Shown piece after piece: positions 1-8,765 of a stretch of DNA of 64,000 nt; the stretch's first letter is position 1, and every line of letters starts with the position of its first letter. The stretch is from Allolucifera butyrica. Lineage in GTDB: Bacteria; Bacillota; Negativicutes; Sporomusales; UPPP01. The stretch spans positions 1 through 64,000 of the forward strand of contig NZ_UPPP01000059.1 in NCBI RefSeq assembly GCF_900476375.1, read 5' to 3'. A program made the position numbers and the translations under genes. Under the pieces are notes generated by a model that saw nothing but the letters and a program-made list of their open reading frames with translations, did no database searches and had not been told where the DNA came from.

Positions 1-435
1 AAGAACGTCAAGCTCTGCCTGGAAATCCTGGAATCCCTGAATTATCCGGCGGAAAAGATCAAAGTACTCCTGAACCGGGCGAATTCCCTGGGGGGATTGA
101 ATATTAAGGACTCGGAAGAGTTGCTGCGGCGGCAGTTTTTGGCCTTGCTGCCGAGTGACGGCAAGACGGTGGTTACGGCAGTGAACCAGGGAGTGCCGTT
201 TGTAACGGGCAGTCCGGAGACGGCAGTGGCGCAGAACCTGCTGCGACTGGCCAATTACGTCATTAGCGGCGATGAGGCATATATTACCACGGCGAATAAA
301 CCGCAGGCCAGGAAAGGGATTATTAAGAAGGCGGCCCAATTGTTCAGCCGTGGCGGTAGCGGCAGTGAGAAGAAGGTCAGTTTAAAGGAAAGCAGTGAAG
401 AGACGCTGGACCGCTCGATCTGGTCGTTGTCTTAG
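1..435 (+). CDS. TadZ/CpaE-like pilus assembly ATPase, C-terminal end (partial)
   Basis: The reading frame is open from the first base, so this is the 3' part of a longer gene that begins outside the window. The visible 144 residues look like the C-terminal part of the MinD-like ATPase TadZ/CpaE: a stretch with LNRANSLGG, then LPSDGKTVVTAVNQG, which in this family is the region after the deviant Walker A ATPase core. TadZ/CpaE proteins place the Flp/Tad pilus machine at the cell pole. The Flp pilin gene 1.2 kb downstream supports the assignment. A TTG at 97 is an internal codon, not a start. The Walker motifs lie upstream of the window, so the ATPase call rests on the C-terminal pattern and on context. 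Confidence 0.75.
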   Translation, partial: KNVKLCLEILESLNYPAEKIKVLLNRANSLGGLNIKDSEELLRRQFLALLPSDGKTVVTAVNQGVPFVTGSPETAVAQNLLRLANYVISGDEAYITTANKPQARKGIIKKAAQLFSRGGSGSEKKVSLKESSEETLDRSIWSLS

Positions 436-459
436 ACACGGGAAACTGAGGATGGGACG

Positions 460-1629
460 ATGAAAATGGAAAAAGAGGAAATGCTATTGCACGAGTTTGA
501 CGGCCTGGTGAACGGCATTAAAAAAGGAATATGGTCCGGCGGGGATGAGCTTGAGCAGGTCAGTCAATCGGTCCAGGCGGAAATGGAACACGTGGAAACG
601 GTGCTGGATAAGCTGGCCCGGGAAATGGCGGTCAGCCGGACAGGGATTCAGGAGCTTGCGGCTAGGGAGGCAGAGAGCCAGGCCGGTTTAAGGGAGCAGA
701 CAGATCAAGGCAATGGCTGTCTGCCGGCTGTGGAGGTGGCGTACAAGACGGTTCTGGAAGACCAGGTGCAGCTGGCGGTTGCGAAAGAACGGGATTTTTA
801 TCTGCAGCGAAATTATGGGGAACTGCAAGCGCGCCTGGCGGAATTGCGGGAACGAAAAAGCCAAATGGCGGCGCTCACTTCCCGGATGGGAAGACTGGTG
901 GACAATGTGCGCTGCATGGTGGAACTGGCGGATAAAGTTCAGGCGCTGGTACAAAGCCAAAGTTTCGGTTTCAAGGTGATTATGGCCCAGGAAGAGGAAC
1001 GGCGGCGGGTGGCCCGGGAAATGCATGACGGGCCGGCCCAGGCCATGGCCAATGTTATTTTTTTGGCGGAAGTCTGTGAAAAACTGATTGAGCTGGATAC
1101 GGGCCGGGCCAAAGAAGAGCTGCATGAGCTGCGGCAGCAGATTTTGGGCTGTCTCAACGAGACGCGAAAAATTATTTTTGACTTACGGCCCATGGCGTTA
1201 GATGATCTTGGGTTAATCCCTACGGTGAAACGAATTGCCGATATCTTAAAAGAACGCAAGGGCATAAAGGTCAGTGTCAAACCGTTGGGGCACGCGGAAA
1301 AGCTGGAGTCCCATATAGAAATCGGCCTGTTCCGGATTATCCAGGAGTCCTTAAATAATATCGAAAAACATGCCGAGGCAACGGAAGTGGAGATTTTGAT
1401 TGACTTTCAGAACGACTGGGTGACGGCCACGGTAAAGGATAACGGCAAAGGATTTGAGGCCGAGAAGAATCACTATGAGGGAGACTCCTTCGGGTTATTG
1501 GGGATGAGAGAACGGGTGAGCCTGCTCGATGGTGAGTTGTCGATTCATTCCCGGCCGGGGGAGGGGACGGAAGTCCGGGTACGAATTCCGCTCTCAGCCG
1601 CAACCCGGGAGGCAAAACAGCTGGCCTGA
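460..1629 (+). CDS. DegS-like sensor histidine kinase
   Basis: A 389-residue cytoplasmic histidine kinase with no membrane segment. Residues 1-170 are charged and predicted to be mostly coiled coil, as in DegS sensors. The HisKA_3 phosphoacceptor box is RRRVAREMHDGPAQ with His189. The HATPase domain follows, with DNGKGF at 327-332 and GLLGMRERV at 345-353. It would autophosphorylate and pass phosphate to a NarL/LuxR-type response regulator, but no such regulator is in view. It starts 24 bases after the TadZ-like gene and ends 52 bases before the Flp pilin, so it sits inside the Tad locus. It may control pilus expression, which is inference from position. Confidence 0.85.
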   Translation: MKMEKEEMLLHEFDGLVNGIKKGIWSGGDELEQVSQSVQAEMEHVETVLDKLAREMAVSRTGIQELAAREAESQAGLREQTDQGNGCLPAVEVAYKTVLEDQVQLAVAKERDFYLQRNYGELQARLAELRERKSQMAALTSRMGRLVDNVRCMVELADKVQALVQSQSFGFKVIMAQEEERRRVAREMHDGPAQAMANVIFLAEVCEKLIELDTGRAKEELHELRQQILGCLNETRKIIFDLRPMALDDLGLIPTVKRIADILKERKGIKVSVKPLGHAEKLESHIEIGLFRIIQESLNNIEKHAEATEVEILIDFQNDWVTATVKDNGKGFEAEKNHYEGDSFGLLGMRERVSLLDGELSIHSRPGEGTEVRVRIPLSAATREAKQLA

Positions 1630-1681
1630 GGAAGATGCACTGTTTTGCCAGGCGTCGTAACAAAGAAAGGAGGTGAAAACT

Positions 1682-1876
1682 ATGTGTATGAAAATGTATC
1701 TCTGGTGGGAATCAGTGAAAGCGAATCTGCGTAATCAAAAAGGTCAAGGAATGGTTGAATACGGATTAATTTTGACATTTGTTGCTCTGGCTGCGCTGGT
1801 TGCCCTTACTAGTATGGGAACTAACCTCGGCAATATGTTCACAACAGTTGCCGGCAAATTAACTACGGGTAACTAG
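1682..1876 (+). CDS. Flp-type pilin (Tad pilus major subunit)
   Basis: A 64-residue Flp-family prepilin. A short basic leader ends in NQKG, then QGMVEYGLIL, so a prepilin peptidase would cut after Gly21 and leave the conserved Glu at +5 and Tyr at +6. One hydrophobic helix follows (about residues 28-48), then a short polar tail. An in-frame GTG at 1673 lies inside the AGGAGG ribosome site (1668-1673) and cannot be the start. The ATG chosen here is 8 bases downstream of that site. The TadZ-like gene upstream and the terminator right after it indicate the end of a pilus operon. Confidence 0.88.
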   Translation: MCMKMYLWWESVKANLRNQKGQGMVEYGLILTFVALAALVALTSMGTNLGNMFTTVAGKLTTGN

Positions 1877-1883
1877 TTACAGT

Positions 1884-1914
1884 AGCCCCCGGTTTAATCC
1901 GGGGGCTTACTCTT
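1884..1914 (+). terminator. Intrinsic terminator after Flp pilin
   Basis: A 9-bp perfect stem (AGCCCCCGG with CCGGGGGCT) and a 6-base loop lie just after the pilin stop codon, followed by a modest T-rich stretch. Confidence 0.75.
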
Positions 1915-2075
1915 TATGCCAAGGTCAACTGCGCTATCGACAGAATTGATTAATTCAGTGTTTTTTTAAATGAAAAGGATAAGTTATAGGAGTATCGTGC
2001 GTAATGCTGGTACTTTTTTTGTATATACTAATTAGAACAGGACGGTCTATGCGGCAGATTTAAAGGAGTGATTTC

Positions 2076-4139
2076 GTGGAAAAAAGGCCCAATCAACTGA
2101 TCAAAGAGAAAAGCCCATACCTTTTGCAGCATGCCTATAATCCGGTGGACTGGCACCCTTGGAGCGGGGAAGCCTTTGAAAAAGCTGAAAAAGAAAATAA
2201 ACCAATTTTTCTGAGTATCGGTTATTCCACCTGTCACTGGTGCCACGTAATGGAAAGAGAGTCGTTTGAAGATCAAGCGGTCGCGGAGATATTGAACCAA
2301 TATTATGTGGCGGTCAAGGTTGACCGGGAAGAACGGCCGGACGTTGACCATATTTATATGTCCGTATGCCAGGCCATGACCGGACAAGGGGGATGGCCCC
2401 TTACCGTGGTGATGACGCCGGATAAGACTCCGTTTTTTGCGGGTACTTATTTTCCGAAAATTAGCAAATGGGGTCGACCTGGACTTGTGGATATTTTACA
2501 GGCGATTCATAAACAATGGATGACCAACCGGGAAGACTTGATTGAGTCCGGCAGGCAGGTTGCACACGCGGTTCGCTGCAACGAAGCCGCTGTGCCGGCC
2601 GGGGCTTTATCGACTGCTATGCTGGATACTGCATTTCGGCAATTGGAAAGCGACTTTGACCCTGTCTATGGCGGTTTTGGCGGCGCTCCGAAATTCCCGC
2701 TGCCGCACAATCTGCTTTTTCTGCTGCGATATTGGTACCGTACCGGCCGCAAAAGCGCCTTGTCGATGGTGGAAAAAACACTTTTTTCCATGCATAACGG
2801 CGGTATTTATGACCATCTGGGATTCGGCTTTGCCCGCTATTCTACGGATGCAAAATGGCTGGTGCCTCATTTCGAAAAGATGCTATATGACAATGCCTTA
2901 TTATGCTATGCCTTTTTAGAGGCCTACCAGGCTACAGACAATGTGCTTCTTTCCCAGGTTGCCGAAGAGATTTTGTCCTACGTTCTGCGGGATATGACGG
3001 AGGGGGCAGGGGGTTTTTATTCGGCCCAGGACGCAGACTCCGAAGGGGTGGAGGGGAAATTTTATGTATGGACTTATGAAGAAATTCTCTCTGTTCTGGG
3101 ACCGGAGCAGGGACCGGTTTTTGCCGGCTTTTACGGGACAGCGGTTCAGGGAAATTTCGAACAGGGGCTGAATATACTGAATCGGATTCATAACAATCTT
3201 GAGGAGTATGCAGCGAAGCAAGGCCTATCGAAGGAGGAATTGCAGAAAACTATAGCCCAGGGGCGGGAAAAATTATTTTCAGTCCGGGAGAAACGGATTC
3301 ATCCGCATAAAGATGATAAAATTCTTACGGCCTGGAACGGACTGATGATTGCCGCTCTGGCTAAAGCCGGACAGGTGTTGGACAACCCGGAATATACCGA
3401 AGCGGCGGAAACGGCGCTGGGTTTTATCTGGACCCGTCTCCGGCGGGAAGATGGCCGTCTTCTGGCCCGTTTCCGGGAAGGAGAAGCGGCGTATCCCGCT
3501 TATCTCGATGATTATGCCTTTTTATTGTGGGCGTTATTGGAACTATATAGCGCGACCTTTGCGGTAAAGTATATACGGCAAGGGATGGAACTAAGCCGGG
3601 AGATGAAAAGGCTCTTTTGGGATTCTCAGCATGGCGGCTTCTACTTTTATGGAATTGACGGCGAACCGCTGCTTTCCCGTCCCAAAGAGGTTTATGACGG
3701 CGCGTTGCCGTCCGGCAATTCGGTAGCTATATGGGGTTTATTGAAGCTGGCCCGGCTGACCGGCGATTCTGAGACAGGAGAGCTGGCGGAACAATCGTTG
3801 GCAGCCTTTTCCGGGGAGGTATCACGGTATCCGAAAGCCTATTCCTTTTATCTCCTGGGACTGGACTATTATTTGTCTCCTCCCCGGCATATTGTGATTG
3901 CGGGAGCAGCGGAAGAAGGAACCAAAGCAATGCTGACCGCTCTCAGCCGGACCTATTTACCGGATACAGATATTCTGTTTAATAACTCCCAGCTTCAGGA
4001 TGAAAGCGGAACAGCACTTCCTCTTTTGAACGGCAAGGAAGCTCTGCAGGGCAAGGCAACGGCTTATGTCTGCCGTGATTTTGCATGCCAGGCGCCGGTT
4101 ACCGATATGAATGCCCTGTTGCAAAGCCTAGAGGACTGA
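2076..4139 (+). CDS. YyaL-type thioredoxin-fold protein (DUF255/SSP411 family)
   Basis: A 687-residue protein of the YyaL/SSP411 (spermatogenesis-associated protein 20) family. It has an N-terminal thioredoxin-like domain carrying [10 protein letters not shown] (Cys53 and Cys56), followed by an (alpha/alpha)6-barrel region resembling sugar epimerases and glycosidases. The opening [18 protein letters not shown] is the family signature and the length is typical. The biochemical role is not established; a redox or sugar-modifying function is possible. The GTG start has an AAGGAG site 7 bases upstream (2063-2068). It appears to be monocistronic. Confidence 0.9.
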   Translation: MEKRPNQLIKEKSPYLLQHAYNPVDWHPWSGEAFEKAEKENKPIFLSIGYSTCHWCHVMERESFEDQAVAEILNQYYVAVKVDREERPDVDHIYMSVCQAMTGQGGWPLTVVMTPDKTPFFAGTYFPKISKWGRPGLVDILQAIHKQWMTNREDLIESGRQVAHAVRCNEAAVPAGALSTAMLDTAFRQLESDFDPVYGGFGGAPKFPLPHNLLFLLRYWYRTGRKSALSMVEKTLFSMHNGGIYDHLGFGFARYSTDAKWLVPHFEKMLYDNALLCYAFLEAYQATDNVLLSQVAEEILSYVLRDMTEGAGGFYSAQDADSEGVEGKFYVWTYEEILSVLGPEQGPVFAGFYGTAVQGNFEQGLNILNRIHNNLEEYAAKQGLSKEELQKTIAQGREKLFSVREKRIHPHKDDKILTAWNGLMIAALAKAGQVLDNPEYTEAAETALGFIWTRLRREDGRLLARFREGEAAYPAYLDDYAFLLWALLELYSATFAVKYIRQGMELSREMKRLFWDSQHGGFYFYGIDGEPLLSRPKEVYDGALPSGNSVAIWGLLKLARLTGDSETGELAEQSLAAFSGEVSRYPKAYSFYLLGLDYYLSPPRHIVIAGAAEEGTKAMLTALSRTYLPDTDILFNNSQLQDESGTALPLLNGKEALQGKATAYVCRDFACQAPVTDMNALLQSLED

Positions 4140-4231
4140 AGAGGGGGTTGAAGTTTTTGTAAATGAATAGCATGCGATATAACGGTAAATAATATACGTA
4201 CACCAAAAATAATTATTGGAGGTGGCTCTGG

Positions 4232-4432
4232 ATGGGAAAAGTAATGTCGGAAGAAACGAAGAATCAGTTAGCTCATGACCTTGGCTTTGGTGAAAAAGTG
4301 GAAGATGGTGACTGGTCCGATGTAACCACGGGTGAAGTTGGCTCCATGATCAGAGAAGCCATCAAGCGCGGCGAACAGGCAATGGCGGAAGAAGCCAAAG
4401 CAAATGGTGCGGCGCATCAAAATGCCGAATAA
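4232..4432 (+). CDS. Small acid-soluble spore protein, alpha/beta-type (divergent)
   Basis: A 66-residue hydrophilic protein with SASP-like features: an N-terminal helix with LAHDLGFG, a central DWSDVTTGEVGSMIREAI block and an acidic, Ala-rich tail. Alpha/beta SASPs coat spore DNA and protect it from UV. This copy is more diverged than the one at 54.6-54.8 kb; it lacks the classic KFE-ASE GPR-protease site and the GGxMVRKMI block is only loosely kept. The start has a GGAGGT site 8 bases upstream. A strong terminator follows directly, so it is a single-gene unit, as is usual for SASP genes. A CotF-like coat gene lies convergently next to it. Confidence 0.72.
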   Translation: MGKVMSEETKNQLAHDLGFGEKVEDGDWSDVTTGEVGSMIREAIKRGEQAMAEEAKANGAAHQNAE

Positions 4433-4438
4433 GAATCA

Positions 4439-4470
4439 ATGCCCGGAACAATATGGTTCCGGGCATATTC
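4439..4470 (+). terminator. Intrinsic terminator after SASP gene
   Basis: An 11-bp perfect stem (ATGCCCGGAAC with GTTCCGGGCAT) with loop AATATG, 6 bases past the stop codon, followed by a short T-containing tail. Confidence 0.8.
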
Positions 4471-4486
4471 TGCTTAGGTAATTAAG

Positions 4487-4525
4487 AAGGGACTTACAGA
4501 GTAATTTACTGTAGTCCCTTTTCCT
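4487..4525. terminator. Second hairpin, probably bidirectional terminator
   Basis: AAGGGACT pairs with AGTCCCTT, and the inner part pairs further with bulges. TTTTCC follows on the plus strand and the ends are A/T rich on both sides. It lies between the convergent SASP and CotF-like genes and could stop transcription from either. Confidence 0.6.
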
Positions 4526-4537
4526 CAATTTATAAGG

Positions 4538-5119
4538 TTACTGCATTTGCATCGGGTTTATCCCTGTCGGACTTTGGACTGTCTGATACATTTGGCCCAT
4601 TATACTCATTTCCTCTTGTGACGCGGTTTCGACAGGATAATACCCTTTTTTGACCATCCACTGCCAGACATCGTATGCATTTCTGCACGACATCCGGAAG
4701 GCATCTTCAAGGAACAGCCTGATTTGGGGATGGCTAGCTTCCATGGCGGCCCAGGCATATTCCCTTCCTGCTCTTTTCAATGTCAGTAAATAAGCAGTTG
4801 CAATTTCCTGATCATTAAAATCCTGGACGTCGGTCCTGGGAGTAAGAGGCGAGTAGCTGGCCGTAGGCGATTCGGAGTAAGAGCGCAAAGCGACATTAAG
4901 ATCCGGGAGAGGAAGCTTGGTTTGAGCACCTTCACTTTTAGTTAGAAATTCTACCTTCATATTGTAATCCTGGATGTGAAAAGGGAAATGCCGGTCAATC
5001 ATGGCTTTTAGTTCGGGATCTTTGGCGTGAGCGCGAAAGTAGGCCATATTTGCTATGGAGTTGCAACAACTCAGCGCCAGTTCTCTCAAATCTTGTGCTT
5101 CATGGGCTACTAGTTTCAT
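4538..5119 (-). CDS. CotF-like spore coat protein
   Basis: A 193-residue protein of the Coat F family (ferritin-like helical bundle). Recognisable stretches are a helix with LALSCCNSIANMAYFRAHAKD, then HFPFHIQDYNMKVEFL, and near the end RNAYDVWQWMVKKGYYPVE, which matches the C-terminal part of CotF-domain proteins. It would be made in the mother cell during sporulation and added to the coat. The AGAGGGA ribosome site precedes the ATG. It converges on the SASP gene. The pairing with spore genes supports the call; the exact function is unknown. Confidence 0.75.
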   Translation of the reverse strand: MKLVAHEAQDLRELALSCCNSIANMAYFRAHAKDPELKAMIDRHFPFHIQDYNMKVEFLTKSEGAQTKLPLPDLNVALRSYSESPTASYSPLTPRTDVQDFNDQEIATAYLLTLKRAGREYAWAAMEASHPQIRLFLEDAFRMSCRNAYDVWQWMVKKGYYPVETASQEEMSIMGQMYQTVQSPTGINPMQMQ

Positions 5120-5219
5120 CCATCGTCCCTCTTTCCTATAGATTTATCCTTAGAATGTCCTGCCTAGACATAGAATATTCTCGAATTGTGTGAGGATACA
5201 TGGCAAGAAAATTGGATAG

Positions 5220-6722
5220 TTAAGAGAGGACGGTACGATCTTCGTACACATGAGCAATCCGTGATATACCGATAATTTGGCCGGACGAATTTAGTGCGTT
5301 TACCCTAAAGTACGGCCCAGGTAAAGTAACTTCAATCTTTGTCTCAAATCCGGTGCGAGGGGTGCTATTTATCACCACCGACAATTTGTAGGGGGTAGGA
5401 CCGGCCAGTATCTGCCAAGCAACGGTTTCGGTTGAACCGTTCCAGGATGCATAAACAATCGCCGAAGCTTCATAGGATGGCTCTACAGCAATACTTGGCG
5501 GGTAAAACGGCAAACCTACCCATTCATTCTTAAACGCCCTATAGGACATATTTCGATTAGGAAACTGCATATCGTATAAAAAATTCAAGAAAGAGTCTTT
5601 TTCCGTATTGCCGGCATTGGCAAATTCGGAAAGATAGGGTCTCTGTCCCCAGCCAACAAATTGATTCCCATTCGGCAGCTTCTGGACATTTCCCTGACTG
5701 GGAACAATTAGATTTGGATCGTGATAATAGGCTCGGTCTACATTGGCAGTCATGTTGCGGAAATCAAGCCGAAGGATTAAACCATGGGCAGGCCCTTTAG
5801 GCGGAGAGATTAGAGAACAGCAGGCATTATCAAACAGGCTTATCCTATTTCCCGGTCTGTGACGTGCATTATGTTGCCAGGCAAATGCAGCCTCAGGCCC
5901 AAAAACAAAATCGTTTTGTTTTCCTCCTAATTGCCAAATTATATTTCCCGTTTCTTTATCAACGTTATATATGGCCCACATGTTGCGCATGCTGATGAGG
6001 AGGGTGTTGTTCGCCCCCTCTTCAACGGAATTCACATGGAAACAGTCCCAAATATTATTGGCGATTCTTGCAGAAAAAGCGGCTGCCATCGAGTCGGCCG
6101 GATCAACATGGGCCAGTGCATTCCAGAAAAAAAGAAGCTGGCCTGTTGTAAGATCGACTTCCTGGATGGAGTAATCATTAAAATATCCGTCCTCGGGACC
6201 GCCATACGGGGTTAGATCTGCCGGCACCTGCTTAACGGCGGTAAACAAAGCAGTATTCCGGGCAGTAATAGTAAATTCATGGATATCGGCGGTGTATCCC
6301 TTCCGGGCAGTAAGTTCCTTAATCACTTTATAATTTTGATTTATGATCAGGTAATAGGCCCCCGGCTCAGGAGTACCTAATGGGAGATCCGGTTTTACAG
6401 ACTGAGTTCCCGATGCGGTTCCCTGCCACATGGTAAGAACGGGTTCTCCCTGATAGGATTGTACTCTAAAATTCGTATTTTGCTTATAAATGCTGTCGAG
6501 CGATCTAAACCAGACAGGATTTCCGGCCTGGTCCATAATCAGTGCGCCGGTCTGCCCAATCATAGTTGCCTCATAGGAAGTATAGGGCGCAACGAATAGT
6601 AAACCGGAAGCGGTTCCTGGTTTATTCACATTTATAGTAACTTTCATAGGGTGCAAGGCAGGGGCCGAAACGAAGTTCCATACTTGTGCACTTGAATTCT
6701 TTAAGGTATCCATCTTATTCAT
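5220..6722 (-). CDS. Arylsulfotransferase (ASST) family protein
   Basis: A 500-residue protein of the ASST family, which uses aryl sulfate esters as sulfate donors and folds as a six-bladed beta-propeller. Repeated blade-like segments are visible (DQAGNPVWFRS, NIIWQLGGKQNDF), as are CFHVNS, HEFTI and the HNARHRPGNRISLFDN block typical of the ASST_2 group. Known bacterial ASSTs are usually exported, but no signal peptide is visible here (it starts MNKMDTLKNSS). It may therefore be cytosolic, or the substrate class may differ. It has its own transcription unit, divergent from the PadR operon. A C-terminal Ig-like tail (about residues 415-500) seems present. Confidence 0.75.
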   Translation of the reverse strand: MNKMDTLKNSSAQVWNFVSAPALHPMKVTINVNKPGTASGLLFVAPYTSYEATMIGQTGALIMDQAGNPVWFRSLDSIYKQNTNFRVQSYQGEPVLTMWQGTASGTQSVKPDLPLGTPEPGAYYLIINQNYKVIKELTARKGYTADIHEFTITARNTALFTAVKQVPADLTPYGGPEDGYFNDYSIQEVDLTTGQLLFFWNALAHVDPADSMAAAFSARIANNIWDCFHVNSVEEGANNTLLISMRNMWAIYNVDKETGNIIWQLGGKQNDFVFGPEAAFAWQHNARHRPGNRISLFDNACCSLISPPKGPAHGLILRLDFRNMTANVDRAYYHDPNLIVPSQGNVQKLPNGNQFVGWGQRPYLSEFANAGNTEKDSFLNFLYDMQFPNRNMSYRAFKNEWVGLPFYPPSIAVEPSYEASAIVYASWNGSTETVAWQILAGPTPYKLSVVINSTPRTGFETKIEVTLPGPYFRVNALNSSGQIIGISRIAHVYEDRTVLS

Positions 6723-6861
6723 CCCCTATTGTAGTCATAGACGAAAATAACTAAAAATAGGTACTTAGTAAAATATATTGAATGAATTTCAAAAGGGTTA
6801 CACCTTGGGGATGAAACTTTTTATCAGCAGCTATTTTTGTAATTTGAGACTTGACTGACTA

Positions 6862-6890
6862 TTTACAAATATATATCAGTATGATATATT
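6862..6890 (+). promoter_or_regulatory. PadR operon promoter with overlapping operator
   Basis: A -35 box TTTACA and a -10 box TATATT are separated by 17 bp. A perfect inverted repeat, ATATATCA-GTA-TGATATAT (6871-6889), fills the space between them and overlaps the -10. A dimeric regulator bound there would block RNA polymerase. The PadR gene begins 43 bases downstream of the -10, so self-repression is the simplest reading. Confidence 0.6.
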
Positions 6891-6932
6891 TCAAAGTGAG
6901 ATAATGAATATTTGGAAGATACAGGGGATTAT

Positions 6933-7514
6933 ATGGCGAAAGAAAATAAGACAAAATACGCGATTCTTGGTGTACTAAGTTTAAAGCCGGCGTCAGGGTA
7001 TGATATAAAAAAGTTTTGTGATGAAACCATTGCCCACTTCTGGCAGGAAAACTATGGACACATTTATCCGGTTTTAAAACAATTGGAAGAAGAACAATGG
7101 GTAGAAAAGAAAACTGAAATTAGTGAGGGAAAACTTAAACATGTGTACAGCATCACCGCACGGGGACGGGAAAGACTTGTGGAATGGTTAAGTGTACAGC
7201 CCGAGGTGACAAAGCCACGATATGAATTTTTGCTTAAAATGTTTTTTTCCAAGGATATTCCGGCGCAAATGGTGATTCAGCGGCTAAATGAGTCTAAAAT
7301 CCTGTGCCAATCCATATTAAAGCAATACGAAAGCATGGAACAAAAAATAAAAATGGGATTGGCCAATAAAACATGTCTGGAAAGCGGGTGGGCTTACCGC
7401 TATTCCACTCTTCGCTATGGCATATTGGACTTAAAAGCAAAAATCGCGTGGTGTGACGAAACCATCGCGTTAATAAACAGGGTTTCAAATCAGGACGAGG
7501 AGGAAGGTTTGTGA
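6933..7514 (+). CDS. PadR-family transcriptional regulator
   Basis: A 193-residue PadR regulator with an N-terminal winged helix (YAILGVLSLKPASGYDIKKF, then HIYPVLKQLEEEQWVEKK) and a C-terminal coiled dimerisation helix region of the Vir_act_alpha_C type. A TTG 21 bases further upstream has no ribosome site; the ATG used here follows AGGGGA. It overlaps the next gene by 4 bases (GTGA), so it is co-transcribed with two flavodoxin-like proteins. PadR proteins often repress detoxification genes and are released by phenolic or other small ligands; this operon fits that pattern, but the ligand is unknown. Confidence 0.88.
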   Translation: MAKENKTKYAILGVLSLKPASGYDIKKFCDETIAHFWQENYGHIYPVLKQLEEEQWVEKKTEISEGKLKHVYSITARGRERLVEWLSVQPEVTKPRYEFLLKMFFSKDIPAQMVIQRLNESKILCQSILKQYESMEQKIKMGLANKTCLESGWAYRYSTLRYGILDLKAKIAWCDETIALINRVSNQDEEEGL

Positions 7515-8038
7515 AGAAGGTACTAATCGTTAATGGGAATCCGGATACTAACCGGCAAAATTTTGATGAGTACTGTGAGGAGTTAAGGCAGCGTATGCAG
7601 GTACAGGGGAATGAGGTAAAGCTGATTACTCTGCGGGAAAAGAAAATAGCCGACTGTATCGGCTGTTATGCTTGCTGGCTGAAAACGCCGGGGATTTGCG
7701 CCTTAAAGGATGAACAGGAAGAAGTGCTGCGGGGGTATTTATGGGCCGATTGCATCGTGCTGGCATCCCCTACCATCATGGGATTTGTCAGTGCACTGAT
7801 CAAAAAGGCGAATGACCGGATGCTTCCGCTTGTACATCCGTTTTTGAAAATGAATAACGACCGTATGACCCACTATCCCCGATATGATAAAGAATATGCC
7901 CTGGGTTTACTGCTCGATGGCGGAGAACGCTTTGATGAGGCTATTGAAATCATCAAAAAGGTCTACAGTAAAGCAAGGTTTATTAAAACCATGCAAAGCC
8001 CGGTTGAGGAGGTTGCTTATGAAATTGACAATATTTAA
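7511..8038 (+). CDS. Flavodoxin-like NAD(P)H-dependent FMN reductase
   Basis: A 175-residue flavodoxin-fold protein. It begins with KKVLIVNGNPDTN (phosphate-binding loop) and carries IGCYACWLKTPGIC, the Cys-containing segment of the FMN-reductase/iron-sulfur flavoprotein group, then IVLASPTIMGFVSALIKKANDRM, the usual flavin-contact region. The GTG start overlaps the PadR stop, and a GAGGAGG site precedes it. It probably reduces a quinone, nitro or azo compound with NAD(P)H; the substrate cannot be read from sequence. It overlaps the next gene by 20 bases. Confidence 0.82.
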   Translation: MKKVLIVNGNPDTNRQNFDEYCEELRQRMQVQGNEVKLITLREKKIADCIGCYACWLKTPGICALKDEQEEVLRGYLWADCIVLASPTIMGFVSALIKKANDRMLPLVHPFLKMNNDRMTHYPRYDKEYALGLLLDGGERFDEAIEIIKKVYSKARFIKTMQSPVEEVAYEIDNI

Positions 8039-8696
8039 TGGCTCTCCCAAACTGCAAAGAGGCAATACCGATGTCATGCTGGAGCATTTCACGGCTGGTT
8101 TTCATCGGGAGAGTGGCAATGAGTTTCAAATATTCAAACTCAATCAGTTTGCATCACCGGCAGAGGCGGTAAGGAGATTTGAAGAGGCGGAACTTGTTTT
8201 GCTTGCTTTTCCTTTATATACCTATGCGATGCCGGGCGGTGTGAAAAGCTTTATCGAAACGCTGCAGCCGTTATGCGGAAAATGTTCGGATAAGAAACTT
8301 GCTTTTCTTGTGCAATATGGATTTCGCGAAGCGATCCATGCCCGGCCGCTGGAAAAGTATCTGGTCACTGTTTCACGCATTCTGGGGTGTGAATATCTTG
8401 GCACAATTATTAAGGGCGGCTGCGATGGCCTGGCGGCGGGGCGGGGAAATGGAAATAAAGGTACCTTGAAGGGGATTTACAACATTGGTGTGAGCTTTGG
8501 CAAAACGGGCCTGCTGAATCCGGACGAACTGGCGGCCTATTCTGCACCGGAGTTTGAAAAACAACATTCCCGGTTTATCATGAACATTATATTAAAACTG
8601 ATAAATCGGTTCTATTGGGGAGCTGCTTTAAAAAAGAATGGTGTAACGATTGCAGAAAGCTATGCAAAACCATACGAGGATGAAAGGCGGGGATAG
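8019..8696 (+). CDS. Flavodoxin-family NAD(P)H oxidoreductase
   Basis: A 225-residue flavodoxin-fold protein beginning KLTIFNGSPKLQRGNTDVML, a phosphate-binding loop of the NAD(P)H-dependent oxidoreductase type. LLAFPLYTYAMPGGVKSFIETL is the flavin-contact strand and loop. The frame is open further upstream, but the ATG used here has a TGAGGAGG site 7 bases before it and starts the recognisable domain. It is the second flavoprotein of the operon and may partner the first. No cofactor-specific Cys cluster is seen. Confidence 0.8.
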   Translation: MKLTIFNGSPKLQRGNTDVMLEHFTAGFHRESGNEFQIFKLNQFASPAEAVRRFEEAELVLLAFPLYTYAMPGGVKSFIETLQPLCGKCSDKKLAFLVQYGFREAIHARPLEKYLVTVSRILGCEYLGTIIKGGCDGLAAGRGNGNKGTLKGIYNIGVSFGKTGLLNPDELAAYSAPEFEKQHSRFIMNIILKLINRFYWGAALKKNGVTIAESYAKPYEDERRG

Positions 8697-8699
8697 GCC

Positions 8700-8765
8700 A
8701 TGCATAACATTAATATGGCACAGTCGCCCGAAACGGATGAAGTTTTAAGAACGCTTACTTTTTAG
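8700..8765 (+). CDS. Possible 21-residue micro-ORF at end of flavodoxin operon
   Basis: A short frame (starting MHNINMAQSPET) begins 4 bases after the preceding stop, with a GGCGGGGATAGG purine stretch upstream. It overlaps the end of the convergent UspA gene. It could be a tiny peptide, a truncated third gene or chance. I do not recognise it. Confidence 0.2.
   Translation: MHNINMAQSPETDEVLRTLTF

Noticed and set aside
1673..1681. GTG as start of the Flp pilin
   Set aside because: It is part of the AGGAGG ribosome site; ATG 1682 has correct spacing.
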